DNA of 14,249 nt from Acidimicrobiia bacterium (GTDB lineage Bacteria; Actinomycetota; Acidimicrobiia; Acidimicrobiales; Acidimicrobilacustridaceae), in assembly GCA_018882825.1 (NCBI GenBank), contig VERC01000031.1:1-14249 (forward strand), given 5' to 3'. Shown piece by piece: positions 1 to 7,781 of this stretch (position 1 is its first letter; every line of letters begins with the position of its first letter). The position numbers and the translations under genes were made by a program. The notes below the pieces were generated by a model, which saw nothing but the letters and a program-made list of their open reading frames with translations, was not told the DNA's origin and did no database searches.

Positions 1-761
1 TCCCAGTCGAGCGCATCGAGGTGATCGCGCACCGGTTGCTTGTCGAACGAGGGCGGGGTGATTCCCGGTCGCCAGGTGTCGGCCGGCCAGAACCGGGACG
101 AATCGGGCGTGAGCACCTCGTCGGCCAGCACCAGTTCCCCGTCGATCACCCCGAGCTCGAACTTGGTGTCGGCGATCAGGATCCCCCGGGCCGCGGCCCA
201 CTCGGCGCCGTGGCGATAGAGGCGCAGTGACAGGTCGCGGGCCCGCTCGGCCAGGTCGCGACCGATCAGTTCGACGGCGCGGTCGAACGAGATGTTCTCG
301 TCGTGACCGGCGTCGGCCTTGGTCGATGGCGTGAACACCGGCTCGGGCAACCTCGACGACTCGAGCAGACCATCGGGCAGATCGACACCGTGCATGGTCC
401 CCGAGGTGCGGTACTCCTTCCATGCCGAACCGGTGAGGTACCCGCGCACGATGCACTCGATCGGCAACATCTCGGCCCGCCGACACAACATCACCCGGCC
501 TTCCCATTCGGGTCGTTGCGCCGCCGGCGGACAGTCGGCCAGTCGGGTCGAGAGGAGATGACTTCCGACGAGGTCTCGGAAGTGACCGAACCAGAAGGCG
601 CTCATGGCCGTGAGCACCCGTCCCTTGTCCGGTATCGGTTCGGCCATGACCACGTCGAAGGCCGACAGGCGGTCGGACGTGACCATGAGCAGTCGACCGT
701 CACCCGCGTCGTAGATGTCGCGGACCTTGCCCGAATGGATGTGGGACAGCGGATCACTCAT
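1..761 (-). CDS. purC: Phosphoribosylaminoimidazole-succinocarboxamide synthase, 3' end cut by window edge
   Basis: SAICAR synthetase, cytosolic, step 7 of de novo IMP synthesis: it joins CAIR and aspartate using ATP. The first 253 residues are visible, and the gene leaves the window at base 1. Families of this type are about 290-300 residues, so some 40-50 C-terminal residues are missing. I read the sequence directly from the reverse strand. The N-terminal SGKVRDIY motif is at residues 10-17. Family signature 1, LPIECIVRGYLTGS, is at 99-112. Signature 2 at 196-204 reads IADTKFELG, with Leu where Phe is usual. ATG at 761 is the only sensible start, since no ATG, GTG or TTG lies in frame between it and the purB stop 8 bp upstream. 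No clear Shine-Dalgarno is present, so translation may be coupled to purB. It is the last visible gene of the purA-purD-purB-purC operon. Identity is secure. Confidence 0.96.
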   Translation of the reverse strand, partial: MSDPLSHIHSGKVRDIYDAGDGRLLMVTSDRLSAFDVVMAEPIPDKGRVLTAMSAFWFGHFRDLVGSHLLSTRLADCPPAAQRPEWEGRVMLCRRAEMLPIECIVRGYLTGSAWKEYRTSGTMHGVDLPDGLLESSRLPEPVFTPSTKADAGHDENISFDRAVELIGRDLAERARDLSLRLYRHGAEWAAARGILIADTKFELGVIDGELVLADEVLTPDSSRFWPADTWRPGITPPSFDKQPVRDHLDALDW

Positions 762-769
762 CGATGCGT

Positions 770-2197
770 TCAGAGGATGTCGGCGGGTCGGTAGGCCGCG
801 GCGGCGGGATCGGCAGCGACCAGCGTCGCCACCTGCGCCACGAACGCCTCGACCTGCTGCGGAGCACGACCGACGAAGTCGATGGGAGCGGCGAGTACAC
901 CTGCCCGTTCGTCAGCCCCGAGACCGAGTCGAGGGTCGGCGGCGAGACGCTCGAAAAGGTCGTTGCCCTCGGCTCCCTGTTCGCGCAGTCGCAACGCGGC
1001 GGCCACGGCGTGCTCCTTGATCACCTCGTGCGCCGTCTCGCGCCCCACGCCATGACGCACCGCAGCGACCAGCACCTTGGTGGTGGCCAGGAACGGCAGA
1101 TACCGATCGAGTTCGCGCTCGATGACGGCCGGGTACGACCCGAAGTCGTCGAGCACGGTGAGGAAGGTCTCGAACAGCCCGTCGATGGCCAGGAACGCGT
1201 CGGGCAGAGCGACGCGACGGACGACCGAGCAGCTGACGTCACCCTCGTTCCACTGATCGCCGGCCAACGAGGCGACCATGGTGAGGTGCCCGCGCAGGAT
1301 GGCGAGCAACCCACCGATTCGTTCACAGGACCGACTGTTCATCTTGTGCGGCATCGCCGAGGAACCGACCTGACCGGGGCGGAAGCCCTCCGTCGCCAGT
1401 TCCTGCCCGGCCATCAATCGGATGGTGAGCGCCAGATCGGCGGGACCGGCCGCCGCCTGCACCAGCGCACTGACGACGTCGAGATCCAGCGAACGCGGGT
1501 ACACCTGACCGACGTTGGTGAGCGTGGCGTCGAACCCGAGATGCGCCGCCACGCGTGCTTCCAGTTCGTCGACACGGATGTCGTCACCATCGAACAGATC
1601 GAGCATGTCCTGCTGGGTGCCCACCGGGCCCTTGATGCCGCGCAGTGGATAGCGCGCGAGCAGGTCGTCGACGCGACGCAGCGCCTGGAGCAGTTCCTCG
1701 CCGGCGTTGGCGAAACGCTTGCCCAGCGTGACGGCCTGCGCCGGCACGTTGTGGGTCCGACCGGTCATCACGACGGTGGCATTTTCGGCGGCGCGCTCGG
1801 CCAGCCGGGCCAGTGCCGCCAACATGCGGCCCCGCACCAGCACCAGGGCGCGGCGCACCTGGAGTTGCTCGACGTTCTCGGTGAGATCGCGCGACGTCAT
1901 GCCCTTGTGGATCTGCTCGTGACCGGCGAGCGCGCAGAACTCGTCGATGCGGGCCTTCACGTCGTGCTTCGTGACGCGCTCGCGAGCGGCGATCGAGTCG
2001 AGGTCGACCTGCTCGAGCACGACGCGGTAGGCCGCGATGGCATCGTCGGGCACATCGAGCCCGAGATCTCGTTGGGCCTCGAGCACGGCGAGCCACAGTT
2101 CGCGCTCCAGCACGATCTTGGCCTGCGGCGACCAGACGTCGATCATCTGCCCGCTGGCGTACCGGGTGGCGAGCACGTTGGGAACGGCGTTGCTCAT
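770..2197 (-). CDS. purB: Adenylosuccinate lyase
   Basis: Cytosolic homotetrameric lyase of the fumarase/aspartase superfamily. It releases fumarate from SAICAR (IMP step 8) and from adenylosuccinate (last step to AMP). The 475-residue length is normal for the actinobacterial form. Visible landmarks are the N-terminal PNVLATRYAS, TSRDLTEN near residues 101-108, GRTHNVPAQ with the catalytic-region His near 149, and the superfamily signature GSSAMPHKMN at 278-287 carrying the mobile-loop catalytic Ser. A GTG at 2200 directly precedes the ATG at 2197. I chose ATG because AGGGAG at 2205-2210 is 7 bases from it but only 4 from the GTG. The ATG shares one base with the purD stop (TGATG), so translation is probably coupled. 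It serves both PurC and PurA products, which fits the operon. Confidence 0.97.
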   Translation of the reverse strand: MSNAVPNVLATRYASGQMIDVWSPQAKIVLERELWLAVLEAQRDLGLDVPDDAIAAYRVVLEQVDLDSIAARERVTKHDVKARIDEFCALAGHEQIHKGMTSRDLTENVEQLQVRRALVLVRGRMLAALARLAERAAENATVVMTGRTHNVPAQAVTLGKRFANAGEELLQALRRVDDLLARYPLRGIKGPVGTQQDMLDLFDGDDIRVDELEARVAAHLGFDATLTNVGQVYPRSLDLDVVSALVQAAAGPADLALTIRLMAGQELATEGFRPGQVGSSAMPHKMNSRSCERIGGLLAILRGHLTMVASLAGDQWNEGDVSCSVVRRVALPDAFLAIDGLFETFLTVLDDFGSYPAVIERELDRYLPFLATTKVLVAAVRHGVGRETAHEVIKEHAVAAALRLREQGAEGNDLFERLAADPRLGLGADERAGVLAAPIDFVGRAPQQVEAFVAQVATLVAADPAAAAYRPADIL

Positions 2198-3429
2198 CAC
2201 GTTGCTCCCTCGAGAACGGCGGCCGCAGCGATGTCGCTCCGATGGTGCATCCCGGGCCAGGAGATTCGAGCGACAGCGCCATAAGCAGTCTCGCGGGCGG
2301 CGGCCAGCGACGCACCCATCCCCGTCACCGTCACGACCCGTCCACCGGCGGTGACGAGAGTGCCGTCGGGACCTGCTCCGACCCCGGCACAGAACACCAT
2401 GGCGCCCGGCACGGCCCGAGCGGCGTCGAGACCCTCGATGCGATCACCGGTGCGGACCTCGCGGGGATACCCCTCGGCCGCACACACGACGGTGACGGCC
2501 GCACCGTCGTCGAAGGTCGGCGCCCCGACGAGCGCGCCAGCCGCCGCCGACGCCAGCAGCTCCCCGAGGTCACTGGTGAGACGGGGGAGCACGACCTGCG
2601 TCTCGGGATCGCCGAAGCGCACGTTGTACTCGAGCATCTTGGGTCCGGTGGGTGTGAGCATGAGTCCGGCATAGAGCACGCCTCGGTAGTCGATGCCCCG
2701 GGCCCGCAACGCAGCCAACGTGGGCTCGACCCCGTCGCGCATGACCACATCGATGACGGATGGATCGGCGACGGGCACCGGCGAGTACGCGCCCATGCCG
2801 CCCGTATTGGGACCGACATCACCATCGGCGACCCGCTTGAAGTCCTGGGCCGGGGCCAGGGCGACGGCGCGTTGGCCGTCACACACCGCCAAGACCGACA
2901 GTTCGGGGCCGGTGAGGCCTTCCTCGAGAACCAGCGTTCGGCCGGCGTCGCCGAAGGCCGCTCCGGAAAGGTAGTCACGCACCGCGTCACGGGCCTCGTC
3001 GAGCGAGGTGGTGACGACGACACCCTTGCCGGCGGCCAGGCCGTCGGTCTTCACGACATAGAGACCATCGAGGGTGTCGAGGAAGGCGAAGGCCGGGTCG
3101 ATCGCGGTGAAGGTGCCATGACGTGCCGTGGGTACCCCGGCGTCGACCAGCACCTCCTTCATCCACGCCTTGGACCCTTCGAGACGGGCCCCATCGGCCC
3201 CCGGTCCGAACACCAGTCGACCGGCAGCACGGAGTTCATCGGCCAGACCGGCGACCAACGGCGCCTCGGGACCGATCACGTACAGATCGGCATCGATCGC
3301 CGTGGCCGGCTCGCTCGACGATCCGGGGATTCCCGGGTTCCCGGGAGTGACGACCACATCGTGATGACGACGCAGCACCTCGGCCAGTGCGTGCTCGCGA
3401 CCGCCGGCGCCGACGACGCAGACCCTCAT
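2197..3429 (-). CDS. purD: Phosphoribosylamine-glycine ligase
   Basis: GAR synthetase, an ATP-grasp ligase for step 2 of IMP synthesis: phosphoribosylamine plus glycine plus ATP gives GAR. The 410 residues from the ATG at 3429 cover the whole family. The N-terminal nucleotide-fold motif GAGGREHAL is at residues 7-15. The ATP-grasp region has GLAAGKGVVV at 130-139 and EYNVRFGDPETQ at 267-278, the latter being the GARS signature. The C-terminal domain ends with HHRSDIA at 395-401. The reading frame stays open 17 codons further upstream into purA, but the extra residues have no family match, and the chosen start sits right before the conserved MRVCVVGAGG. It begins 7 bp after the purA stop and overlaps purB by one base, so it is mid-operon. 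Confidence 0.97.
   Translation of the reverse strand: MRVCVVGAGGREHALAEVLRRHHDVVVTPGNPGIPGSSSEPATAIDADLYVIGPEAPLVAGLADELRAAGRLVFGPGADGARLEGSKAWMKEVLVDAGVPTARHGTFTAIDPAFAFLDTLDGLYVVKTDGLAAGKGVVVTTSLDEARDAVRDYLSGAAFGDAGRTLVLEEGLTGPELSVLAVCDGQRAVALAPAQDFKRVADGDVGPNTGGMGAYSPVPVADPSVIDVVMRDGVEPTLAALRARGIDYRGVLYAGLMLTPTGPKMLEYNVRFGDPETQVVLPRLTSDLGELLASAAAGALVGAPTFDDGAAVTVVCAAEGYPREVRTGDRIEGLDAARAVPGAMVFCAGVGAGPDGTLVTAGGRVVTVTGMGASLAAARETAYGAVARISWPGMHHRSDIAAAAVLEGAT
2205..2210 (-). promoter_or_regulatory. Ribosome binding site of purB
   Basis: AGGGAG on the minus strand, 7 bases before the ATG at 2197. It lies inside the 3' end of purD and decides between the adjacent GTG (2200) and ATG (2197) in favour of ATG. 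Confidence 0.7.
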
Positions 3430-3436
3430 CGGCGAT

Positions 3437-4717
3437 TCACGCCCGGAAGTCGAGCCACTGGTCGCGGCCGGGACCGACACCGACCGGACCGATCGGTACG
3501 CCGATCTGCTGCTCGAGGAACGCCACGTAGGCCTCGGCCTCGGCCGGCAGGTCGGCGCGCGATGTCACGCCCGAGATGTCGCACTTCCAGCCGGGGAACT
3601 CCGTGTACACCGGCGTGACCTTGTGGAGCACCGACTGGTGATACGGCAGACGCGTGTAGGTCTCTCCCTCGAGCTCGTAGGCGGTGCACACCTTGATCGA
3701 CTCGAAGGTGTCGAACACGTCGAGCTTGGTCAGCGCCACCTCCGACAACGAATTCAATCGGACCGCGTGCCGGAGCATCACCGCATCGAACCACCCTGTC
3801 CGACGGCGACGACCGGTGTTCGTTCCGTACTCGTGACCGATGTCGATGAGAGCGTCGCCGATCTCGTCGTGCAGTTCGGTCGGGAAGGGACCGGCGCCGA
3901 CACGGGTCGTGTAGGCCTTGGCGATGCCGACCACGCGATCGATGTAGCGGGGGCCGATACCGGCCCCGACGCACGCGCCCCCGGCGATCGGGTTCGAGGA
4001 CGTGACGAACGGATACGTGCCGTGATCGAGATCGAGGAATGTGGCCTGTGCCCCTTCGAGCAAAACGTTGCGACCGTCCTCGAGGAACTCGTGCACCAGA
4101 TTCACGGTGTCACCGATCATGGGCGCCAGGCGGGGCGCGCATCCCTCGAGGTACTCGGCGGCGATCACGTCGGCGTTCAACGGCAACTGGTTGAACACCT
4201 TGGCGAACATGGAGTTCTTCTCCTTGAGGACGACATCGAGCTTCTCGCGGAAGATCGACGGATCGAGGAGGTCCTGCACCCGCAGGCCGACGCGGGCCGC
4301 CTTGTCGGCATACGCCGGTCCGATACCACGCTTGGTCGTGCCCACCTTGTTCTTGCCCAGCCGACGCTCGGTGAGCTTGTCGAGTTCCTGGTGGTACGGG
4401 AGGATCAGATGGGCGTTGCCGCTGATACGCAGCTTCGAGGTGTCGATGTCGCGGGACTCGAGCATGTCGAGCTCCGAGATCAGCACCCGGGGATCGACGA
4501 CCACGCCGTTGCCGATGACGGGCACGATGTGGGGATAGAGGATGCCGCTCGGCACCAGTTGCAGCTTGAAGGACTGATCGTCGACCACGAGGGTGTGGCC
4601 TGCGTTGTGGCCGCCCTGATAGCGCACGACCATGTCGGCGTCACGCGCGAACAGATCGGTGAACTTTCCCTTGCCCTCGTCACCCCACTGGGTGCCGACG
4701 ACGACGGTTGCTGACAC
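3437..4717 (-). CDS. purA: Adenylosuccinate synthetase
   Basis: GTP-dependent ligase that converts IMP and aspartate to adenylosuccinate, the committed step to AMP; cytosolic homodimer. The 426-residue length is typical. The first signature, QWGDEGKGK, is at residues 10-18 and includes the phosphate-binding loop and catalytic Asp. [16 protein letters not shown] follows at about 131-146. The [16 protein letters not shown]-site motif is near residue 300, and TKLDVFD is in the base-recognition region. The start is GTG at 4717, with AGGGAG at 4724-4729 and a 6-base spacer. It is the first gene of the purine operon, 69 bp after the clpB stop, followed 7 bp later by purD. Having purA lead a cluster with purD, purB and purC means AMP-branch and IMP-pathway enzymes should be made together. 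Nothing appears to be missing. Confidence 0.98.
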   Translation of the reverse strand: MSATVVVGTQWGDEGKGKFTDLFARDADMVVRYQGGHNAGHTLVVDDQSFKLQLVPSGILYPHIVPVIGNGVVVDPRVLISELDMLESRDIDTSKLRISGNAHLILPYHQELDKLTERRLGKNKVGTTKRGIGPAYADKAARVGLRVQDLLDPSIFREKLDVVLKEKNSMFAKVFNQLPLNADVIAAEYLEGCAPRLAPMIGDTVNLVHEFLEDGRNVLLEGAQATFLDLDHGTYPFVTSSNPIAGGACVGAGIGPRYIDRVVGIAKAYTTRVGAGPFPTELHDEIGDALIDIGHEYGTNTGRRRRTGWFDAVMLRHAVRLNSLSEVALTKLDVFDTFESIKVCTAYELEGETYTRLPYHQSVLHKVTPVYTEFPGWKCDISGVTSRADLPAEAEAYVAFLEQQIGVPIGPVGVGPGRDQWLDFRA

Positions 4718-4723
4718 GGCGGA

Positions 4724-4729
4724 CTCCCT
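4724..4729 (-). promoter_or_regulatory. Ribosome binding site of purA (GTG start)
   Basis: AGGGAG on the minus strand, 6 bases upstream of the GTG at 4717. It supports use of a GTG start for a gene with no ATG nearby in frame. Confidence 0.7.
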
Positions 4730-4746
4730 GCTGGAGGAACCGCTCG

Positions 4747-4752
4747 ACGTTA
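4747..4752 (-). promoter_or_regulatory. Possible -10 element of the purA operon
   Basis: TAACGT on the minus strand fits the TANNNT actinobacterial -10 pattern and lies 29 bases before the purA GTG in the only gap (69 bp) between clpB and purA. No good -35 stands 16-18 bases upstream. Read-through from clpB is an equally possible source of purA transcripts, because I see no terminator in the gap. Confidence 0.3.
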
Positions 4753-4786
4753 CCGCCCACCGATCGAATCGGACGAGACGGTTTGC

Positions 4787-7267
4787 TCAACGCAACTGCA
4801 GCGTGCCGTCGTCCCCCACGTCGACGATCACCGAGTCACCCTCGCCGTAGGTCCCCTCGAGGATGGCCAGGGCCAGTGCATCGGCGATCTCCCGCTGTAT
4901 CACCCGCTTGAGCGGACGGGCGCCGAAGGCCGGATCGAATCCGTCGGCCGCCAACTTGGCCCTGGCCGCCGGGGTGACCTCCAGTGTCATGCGCCGCTTG
5001 GCCAGTCGATCGACGAGTCCCTGCAACTGGATGTCGACGATGTGGGTGAGGTCGGCTTCGGTGAGCGCCCGGAACTGGACGATGTCGTCGATCCGGTTCA
5101 CGAACTCGGGCTTGAGGTGCTGGCGGGGGTCACCCGGCAGGTTCGACGTCATGATGAGGACGACGTTGGTGAAGTCCACCGTTCGCCCCTGCCCGTCGGT
5201 GAGACGCCCGTCGTCGAGCAGTTGCAGGAGGATGTTGAACACATCCGGGTGCGCCTTCTCCAACTCGTCGAGCAGCACGACGGCATACGGCCGACGTCGC
5301 ACCGCTTCGGTCAACTGACCACCCTCGTCGTAACCGACGTAGCCGGGAGGCGCTCCGATGAGGCGCGACACCGCGTGCTTCTCCATGTACTCACTCATGT
5401 CGATGCGCACCATCGCCCGCTCGTCATCGAAGAGGAAGTCGGCCAAGGAACGGGCGAGTTCGGTCTTCCCGACGCCGGTCGGACCGAGGAACAGGAACGA
5501 ACCGATCGGCCGATTGGGATCGGAGAGGCCGACACGGCTGCGGCGAATGGCATTGGCCACGGCGGTGACGGCATCGTCCTGCCCGACCACTCGTTCGTGG
5601 AGTACGTCCTCGAGGCGGATGAGCTTGGCCATCTCGCCCTCCATCAATCGGCTCACCGGCACACCGGTCCACCGGCTGATGACCTCGGCGATGTCCTCGG
5701 AGTCGACCTCCTCCTTCAACATGCGTTGCGTGGCCTGCAGTTCGTCGAGGACCTTCGAGGCATCGGCGATCTGTCGCTCGAGATCGGGAAGCACGCCGTA
5801 GCGGATCTCGGCCGCCTTCTCCAGATCGATCTCGCGATCCAGTTCGCCGCGACGGTGCTCGAGCGACTCCTTCAGTTCGCGGATGCGATCGATGGCATCG
5901 CGCTCGGACTGCCAGTGGGCCTTCATACCGGCCGACTGCTCACGGAGGTTGGCCAGTTCCTCGTCGAGGGTCGCCAGTCGCTCGATCGACGGCGAGTCGG
6001 TCTCCTTGGCCAGGGCCACGCGCTCGATCTCCAACTGGCGGATCCGTCGCTCCACGACGTCGATCTCGGTGGGGAGCGAGTCGATCTCGATGCGCAACTT
6101 GGAGGCAGCCTCGTCGACGAGGTCGATGGCCTTGTCGGGGAGGAACCGTCCGGTGAGATACCGATCGGAGAGCACCGCCGCGCTCACCAGTGCGGCGTCC
6201 TGGATGCGCACCCCGTGGTGCACCTCGTAGCGCTCCTTGAGTCCGCGCAGGATGGCGATGGTGTCCTCGACTCCCGGTTGATCGACGAACACCTGCTGGA
6301 AACGCCTCTCCAGCGCCGGGTCCTTCTCGATGTACTTGCGATACTCGTCGAGGGTGGTGGCGCCGATGAGTCGCAACTGGCCGCGAGCCAGCAGCGGCTT
6401 GAGCATGTTGCCGGCGTCCATCGCCCCCTCGGACGCGCCAGCACCGACCACGGTGTGCATCTCGTCGATGAAGGTGATGACCTCGCCCTCCGCGTCGGTG
6501 ATCTCCTTGAGCACGGCCTTGAGCCGTTCCTCGAACTCACCGCGGTACTTGGCACCCGCCACCATCGACCCGAGGTCCAACGAGATGAGTCGCTTGTTGC
6601 GCAGCGACTCCGGGACGTCGCCCTCCACGATGCGTCGGGCCAGACCCTCCACGATGGCGGTCTTGCCCACGCCCGGTTCACCGATGAGCACGGGGTTGTT
6701 CTTGGTGCGTCGACTGAGCACCTGGATGACACGACGGATCTCCTCGTCGCGCCCGATGACGGGATCGATCCGACCCTCCCGAGCGCGCTCGGTGAGGTCC
6801 TGCCCGTACTTCTCGAGGGCCTGGTACTGATCCTCCGGATTCTGGGAGGTGACCCGGTGCGAGCCGCGCACCTCGACGAGGGCGAGGAGGAGGTCGTCGC
6901 GGGACAATCCGAGTCGGTCGGCGAGCGCCAGCAACAGGTGCTCGGTCGAGAGGTACTCGTCATGGAGCTCCAGACGTTCGGCGTCGGCGCGGTCCATGAT
7001 CTCGGTGAGTTCGCGGCCGATGCGGGACTCCCCGCCGTAGGCCTTGGGCAGGGCGGCGACGGCGTCGGCGGCAACGTTGCGCAGGGTCATGGGCGCCACG
7101 CCCATCTTCTGCAGCACGGGCAGCACGACACCCTCGGACTGGCCGAGCAGGGCCAGCACCAGATGATCGGGGGTGACTTCGGGATTGGAGGCGGACCGGG
7201 CGTCGGCAACGGCCTGGTTCAGGGCCTCGGAGGTCTTGAGGGTCCAGCGGTTCGGATCGAGGGCCAT
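4787..7267 (-). CDS. clpB: ATP-dependent disaggregase ClpB (Hsp100)
   Basis: Hexameric AAA+ disaggregase that works with DnaK/DnaJ/GrpE to pull polypeptides out of aggregates. It has 826 residues; as I recall, E. coli and M. tuberculosis ClpB have about 857 and 848. Order of parts: ClpN domain 1-140; AAA1 with Walker A GEPGVGKT (196-203), pore-loop Tyr in KYRGE (241) and Walker B around TFIDE (265-269); coiled-coil middle domain about 391-510; AAA2 with Walker A GPTGVGKT (595-602), pore loop GYVGYDEGG and Walker B VVLLDELE (663-670). Between TSNL (707-710) and KPEFVNR only eight residues are present, shorter than in the homologues I know. The ATG at 7267 has AGGAAG 8 bases upstream (7276-7281). 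It has its own stress promoter and operator in the 97-bp gap after hspR. The middle domain identifies ClpB rather than ClpC or ClpA. Confidence 0.98.
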   Translation of the reverse strand: MALDPNRWTLKTSEALNQAVADARSASNPEVTPDHLVLALLGQSEGVVLPVLQKMGVAPMTLRNVAADAVAALPKAYGGESRIGRELTEIMDRADAERLELHDEYLSTEHLLLALADRLGLSRDDLLLALVEVRGSHRVTSQNPEDQYQALEKYGQDLTERAREGRIDPVIGRDEEIRRVIQVLSRRTKNNPVLIGEPGVGKTAIVEGLARRIVEGDVPESLRNKRLISLDLGSMVAGAKYRGEFEERLKAVLKEITDAEGEVITFIDEMHTVVGAGASEGAMDAGNMLKPLLARGQLRLIGATTLDEYRKYIEKDPALERRFQQVFVDQPGVEDTIAILRGLKERYEVHHGVRIQDAALVSAAVLSDRYLTGRFLPDKAIDLVDEAASKLRIEIDSLPTEIDVVERRIRQLEIERVALAKETDSPSIERLATLDEELANLREQSAGMKAHWQSERDAIDRIRELKESLEHRRGELDREIDLEKAAEIRYGVLPDLERQIADASKVLDELQATQRMLKEEVDSEDIAEVISRWTGVPVSRLMEGEMAKLIRLEDVLHERVVGQDDAVTAVANAIRRSRVGLSDPNRPIGSFLFLGPTGVGKTELARSLADFLFDDERAMVRIDMSEYMEKHAVSRLIGAPPGYVGYDEGGQLTEAVRRRPYAVVLLDELEKAHPDVFNILLQLLDDGRLTDGQGRTVDFTNVVLIMTSNLPGDPRQHLKPEFVNRIDDIVQFRALTEADLTHIVDIQLQGLVDRLAKRRMTLEVTPAARAKLAADGFDPAFGARPLKRVIQREIADALALAILEGTYGEGDSVIVDVGDDGTLQLR

Positions 7268-7314
7268 GCGGTGTTCTTCCTGTCTCTGGCGACCTGCGTC
7301 AGGCGCCAGTCAAA

Positions 7315-7335
7315 GTTAACAATGAGGCACTCAAC
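7315..7335 (-). promoter_or_regulatory. Candidate HspR operator (HAIR-like) at the clpB promoter
   Basis: On the minus strand this reads GTTGAGT-N7-TGTTAAC. The known HspR repeat is CTTGAGT-N7-ACTCAAG. The left arm matches 6 of 7; the right arm matches only 3 of 7. It lies between the -35-like and -10-like elements and includes the GTT of the latter, a position suited to repression. A second imperfect repeat, AAGTTGA-N11-TTAACTT, overlaps the same bases. The call leans on hspR being the next gene upstream and on a similar site at dnaK. Confidence 0.45.
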
Positions 7336-7344
7336 TTCATTCCC
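7318..7344 (-). promoter_or_regulatory. SigR/SigH-type ECF promoter of clpB
   Basis: Minus strand: GGGAAT (7339-7344), exactly 18 bases after its GGAAT, then GTT (7318-7320). This equals the GGAAT-N18-GTT consensus of Streptomyces SigR and mycobacterial SigH promoters. The predicted transcript would start about 45 bases before the clpB ATG. The same pattern with the same spacing occurs at dnaK. SigH-family control of clpB and dnaK is known in mycobacteria and corynebacteria; its use here is inferred. Confidence 0.6.
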
Positions 7345-7352
7345 GACTCGGG
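7342..7352. repeat. Small palindrome over the clpB -35 element
   Basis: CCCGA-C-TCGGG, two 5-bp arms around one base, with one arm forming part of the GGGAAT element on the minus strand. The dnaK promoter has nearly the same sequence at the same place (CCCGAG, with or without T, then CGGGAAT). It could be a binding site or chance in GC-rich DNA. Confidence 0.4.
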
Positions 7353-7364
7353 GGAAGCGATGCC

Positions 7365-7781
7365 TCAGGACTCGGTCAGGCGCCGCAGGATCCGGGCCGC
7401 CTCGTCGAGGGGGGCCACGGACTGGCGCAAGGGCACGAGATCGCGTCGATGGGTGCGATGGGCCTCGTCCACGGCCGAGACCGCCTCGGCCCGGGCACGG
7501 TGGAGGGCGGCCTCCAGATCGGCGATGCGAGCCTCGAGTTCGAGCACCCGCTTCACCCCGGCGAGGTTCAGTCCCTCGTCGGTCAGTTCCTGGATACGGC
7601 GCAGATGGGCGATGTCGGCCTCGCTGTAGCGACGCGACCCACCGGTGGTACGGGCCGGCTCCAGCAGACCCTTGCGCTCGTAGATACGGAGAGTCTGGGG
7701 ATGCACGCCGGCCAGTTCGGCCGCCACCGAGATGATGTACACGGCGCGCACGCGCGTCGTCTCGTCGGGTGTGGGACTCAT
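7365..7781 (-). CDS. hspR: Heat-shock repressor HspR (MerR family)
   Basis: Autoregulated repressor of the dnaK operon and of clpB in actinobacteria. It binds the HAIR inverted repeat and uses DnaK as co-repressor, so free DnaK levels set expression. It has 138 residues. The MerR-type helix-turn-helix is at about 15-38 (SVAAELAGVHPQTLRIYER), the wing region GGSRRYSEADI is at 47-57, and a likely coiled-coil dimer helix spans about 77-105. There are no effector-binding cysteines or a large C-terminal domain, which separates it from metal- or drug-sensing MerR proteins. Its ATG at 7781 overlaps the dnaJ stop as ATGA, so translation is probably coupled. A fourth position behind dnaK-grpE-dnaJ is the classic actinobacterial location and makes HspR rather than GlnR or another MerR member the best call. 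Confidence 0.93.
   Translation of the reverse strand: MSPTPDETTRVRAVYIISVAAELAGVHPQTLRIYERKGLLEPARTTGGSRRYSEADIAHLRRIQELTDEGLNLAGVKRVLELEARIADLEAALHRARAEAVSAVDEAHRTHRRDLVPLRQSVAPLDEAARILRRLTES

Noticed and set aside
764..2284. A 506-codon plus-strand open frame opposite purB
   Set aside because: It is a shadow of PurB, whose signature and length are complete on the minus strand; no domain is seen.
4760..4772. CCGAT-N3-ATCGG inverted repeat between clpB and purA as a terminator
   Set aside because: The stem is only 5 bp and no T-run follows; too weak to call as a feature.
5042..7735. An 897-codon open frame on the plus strand opposite clpB and hspR, longer than clpB itself
   Set aside because: It is a GC-driven antisense shadow. 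The opposite strand encodes ClpB and HspR with all motifs intact, and this product has no recognisable domain and a skewed His/Asp/Gly/Leu composition.
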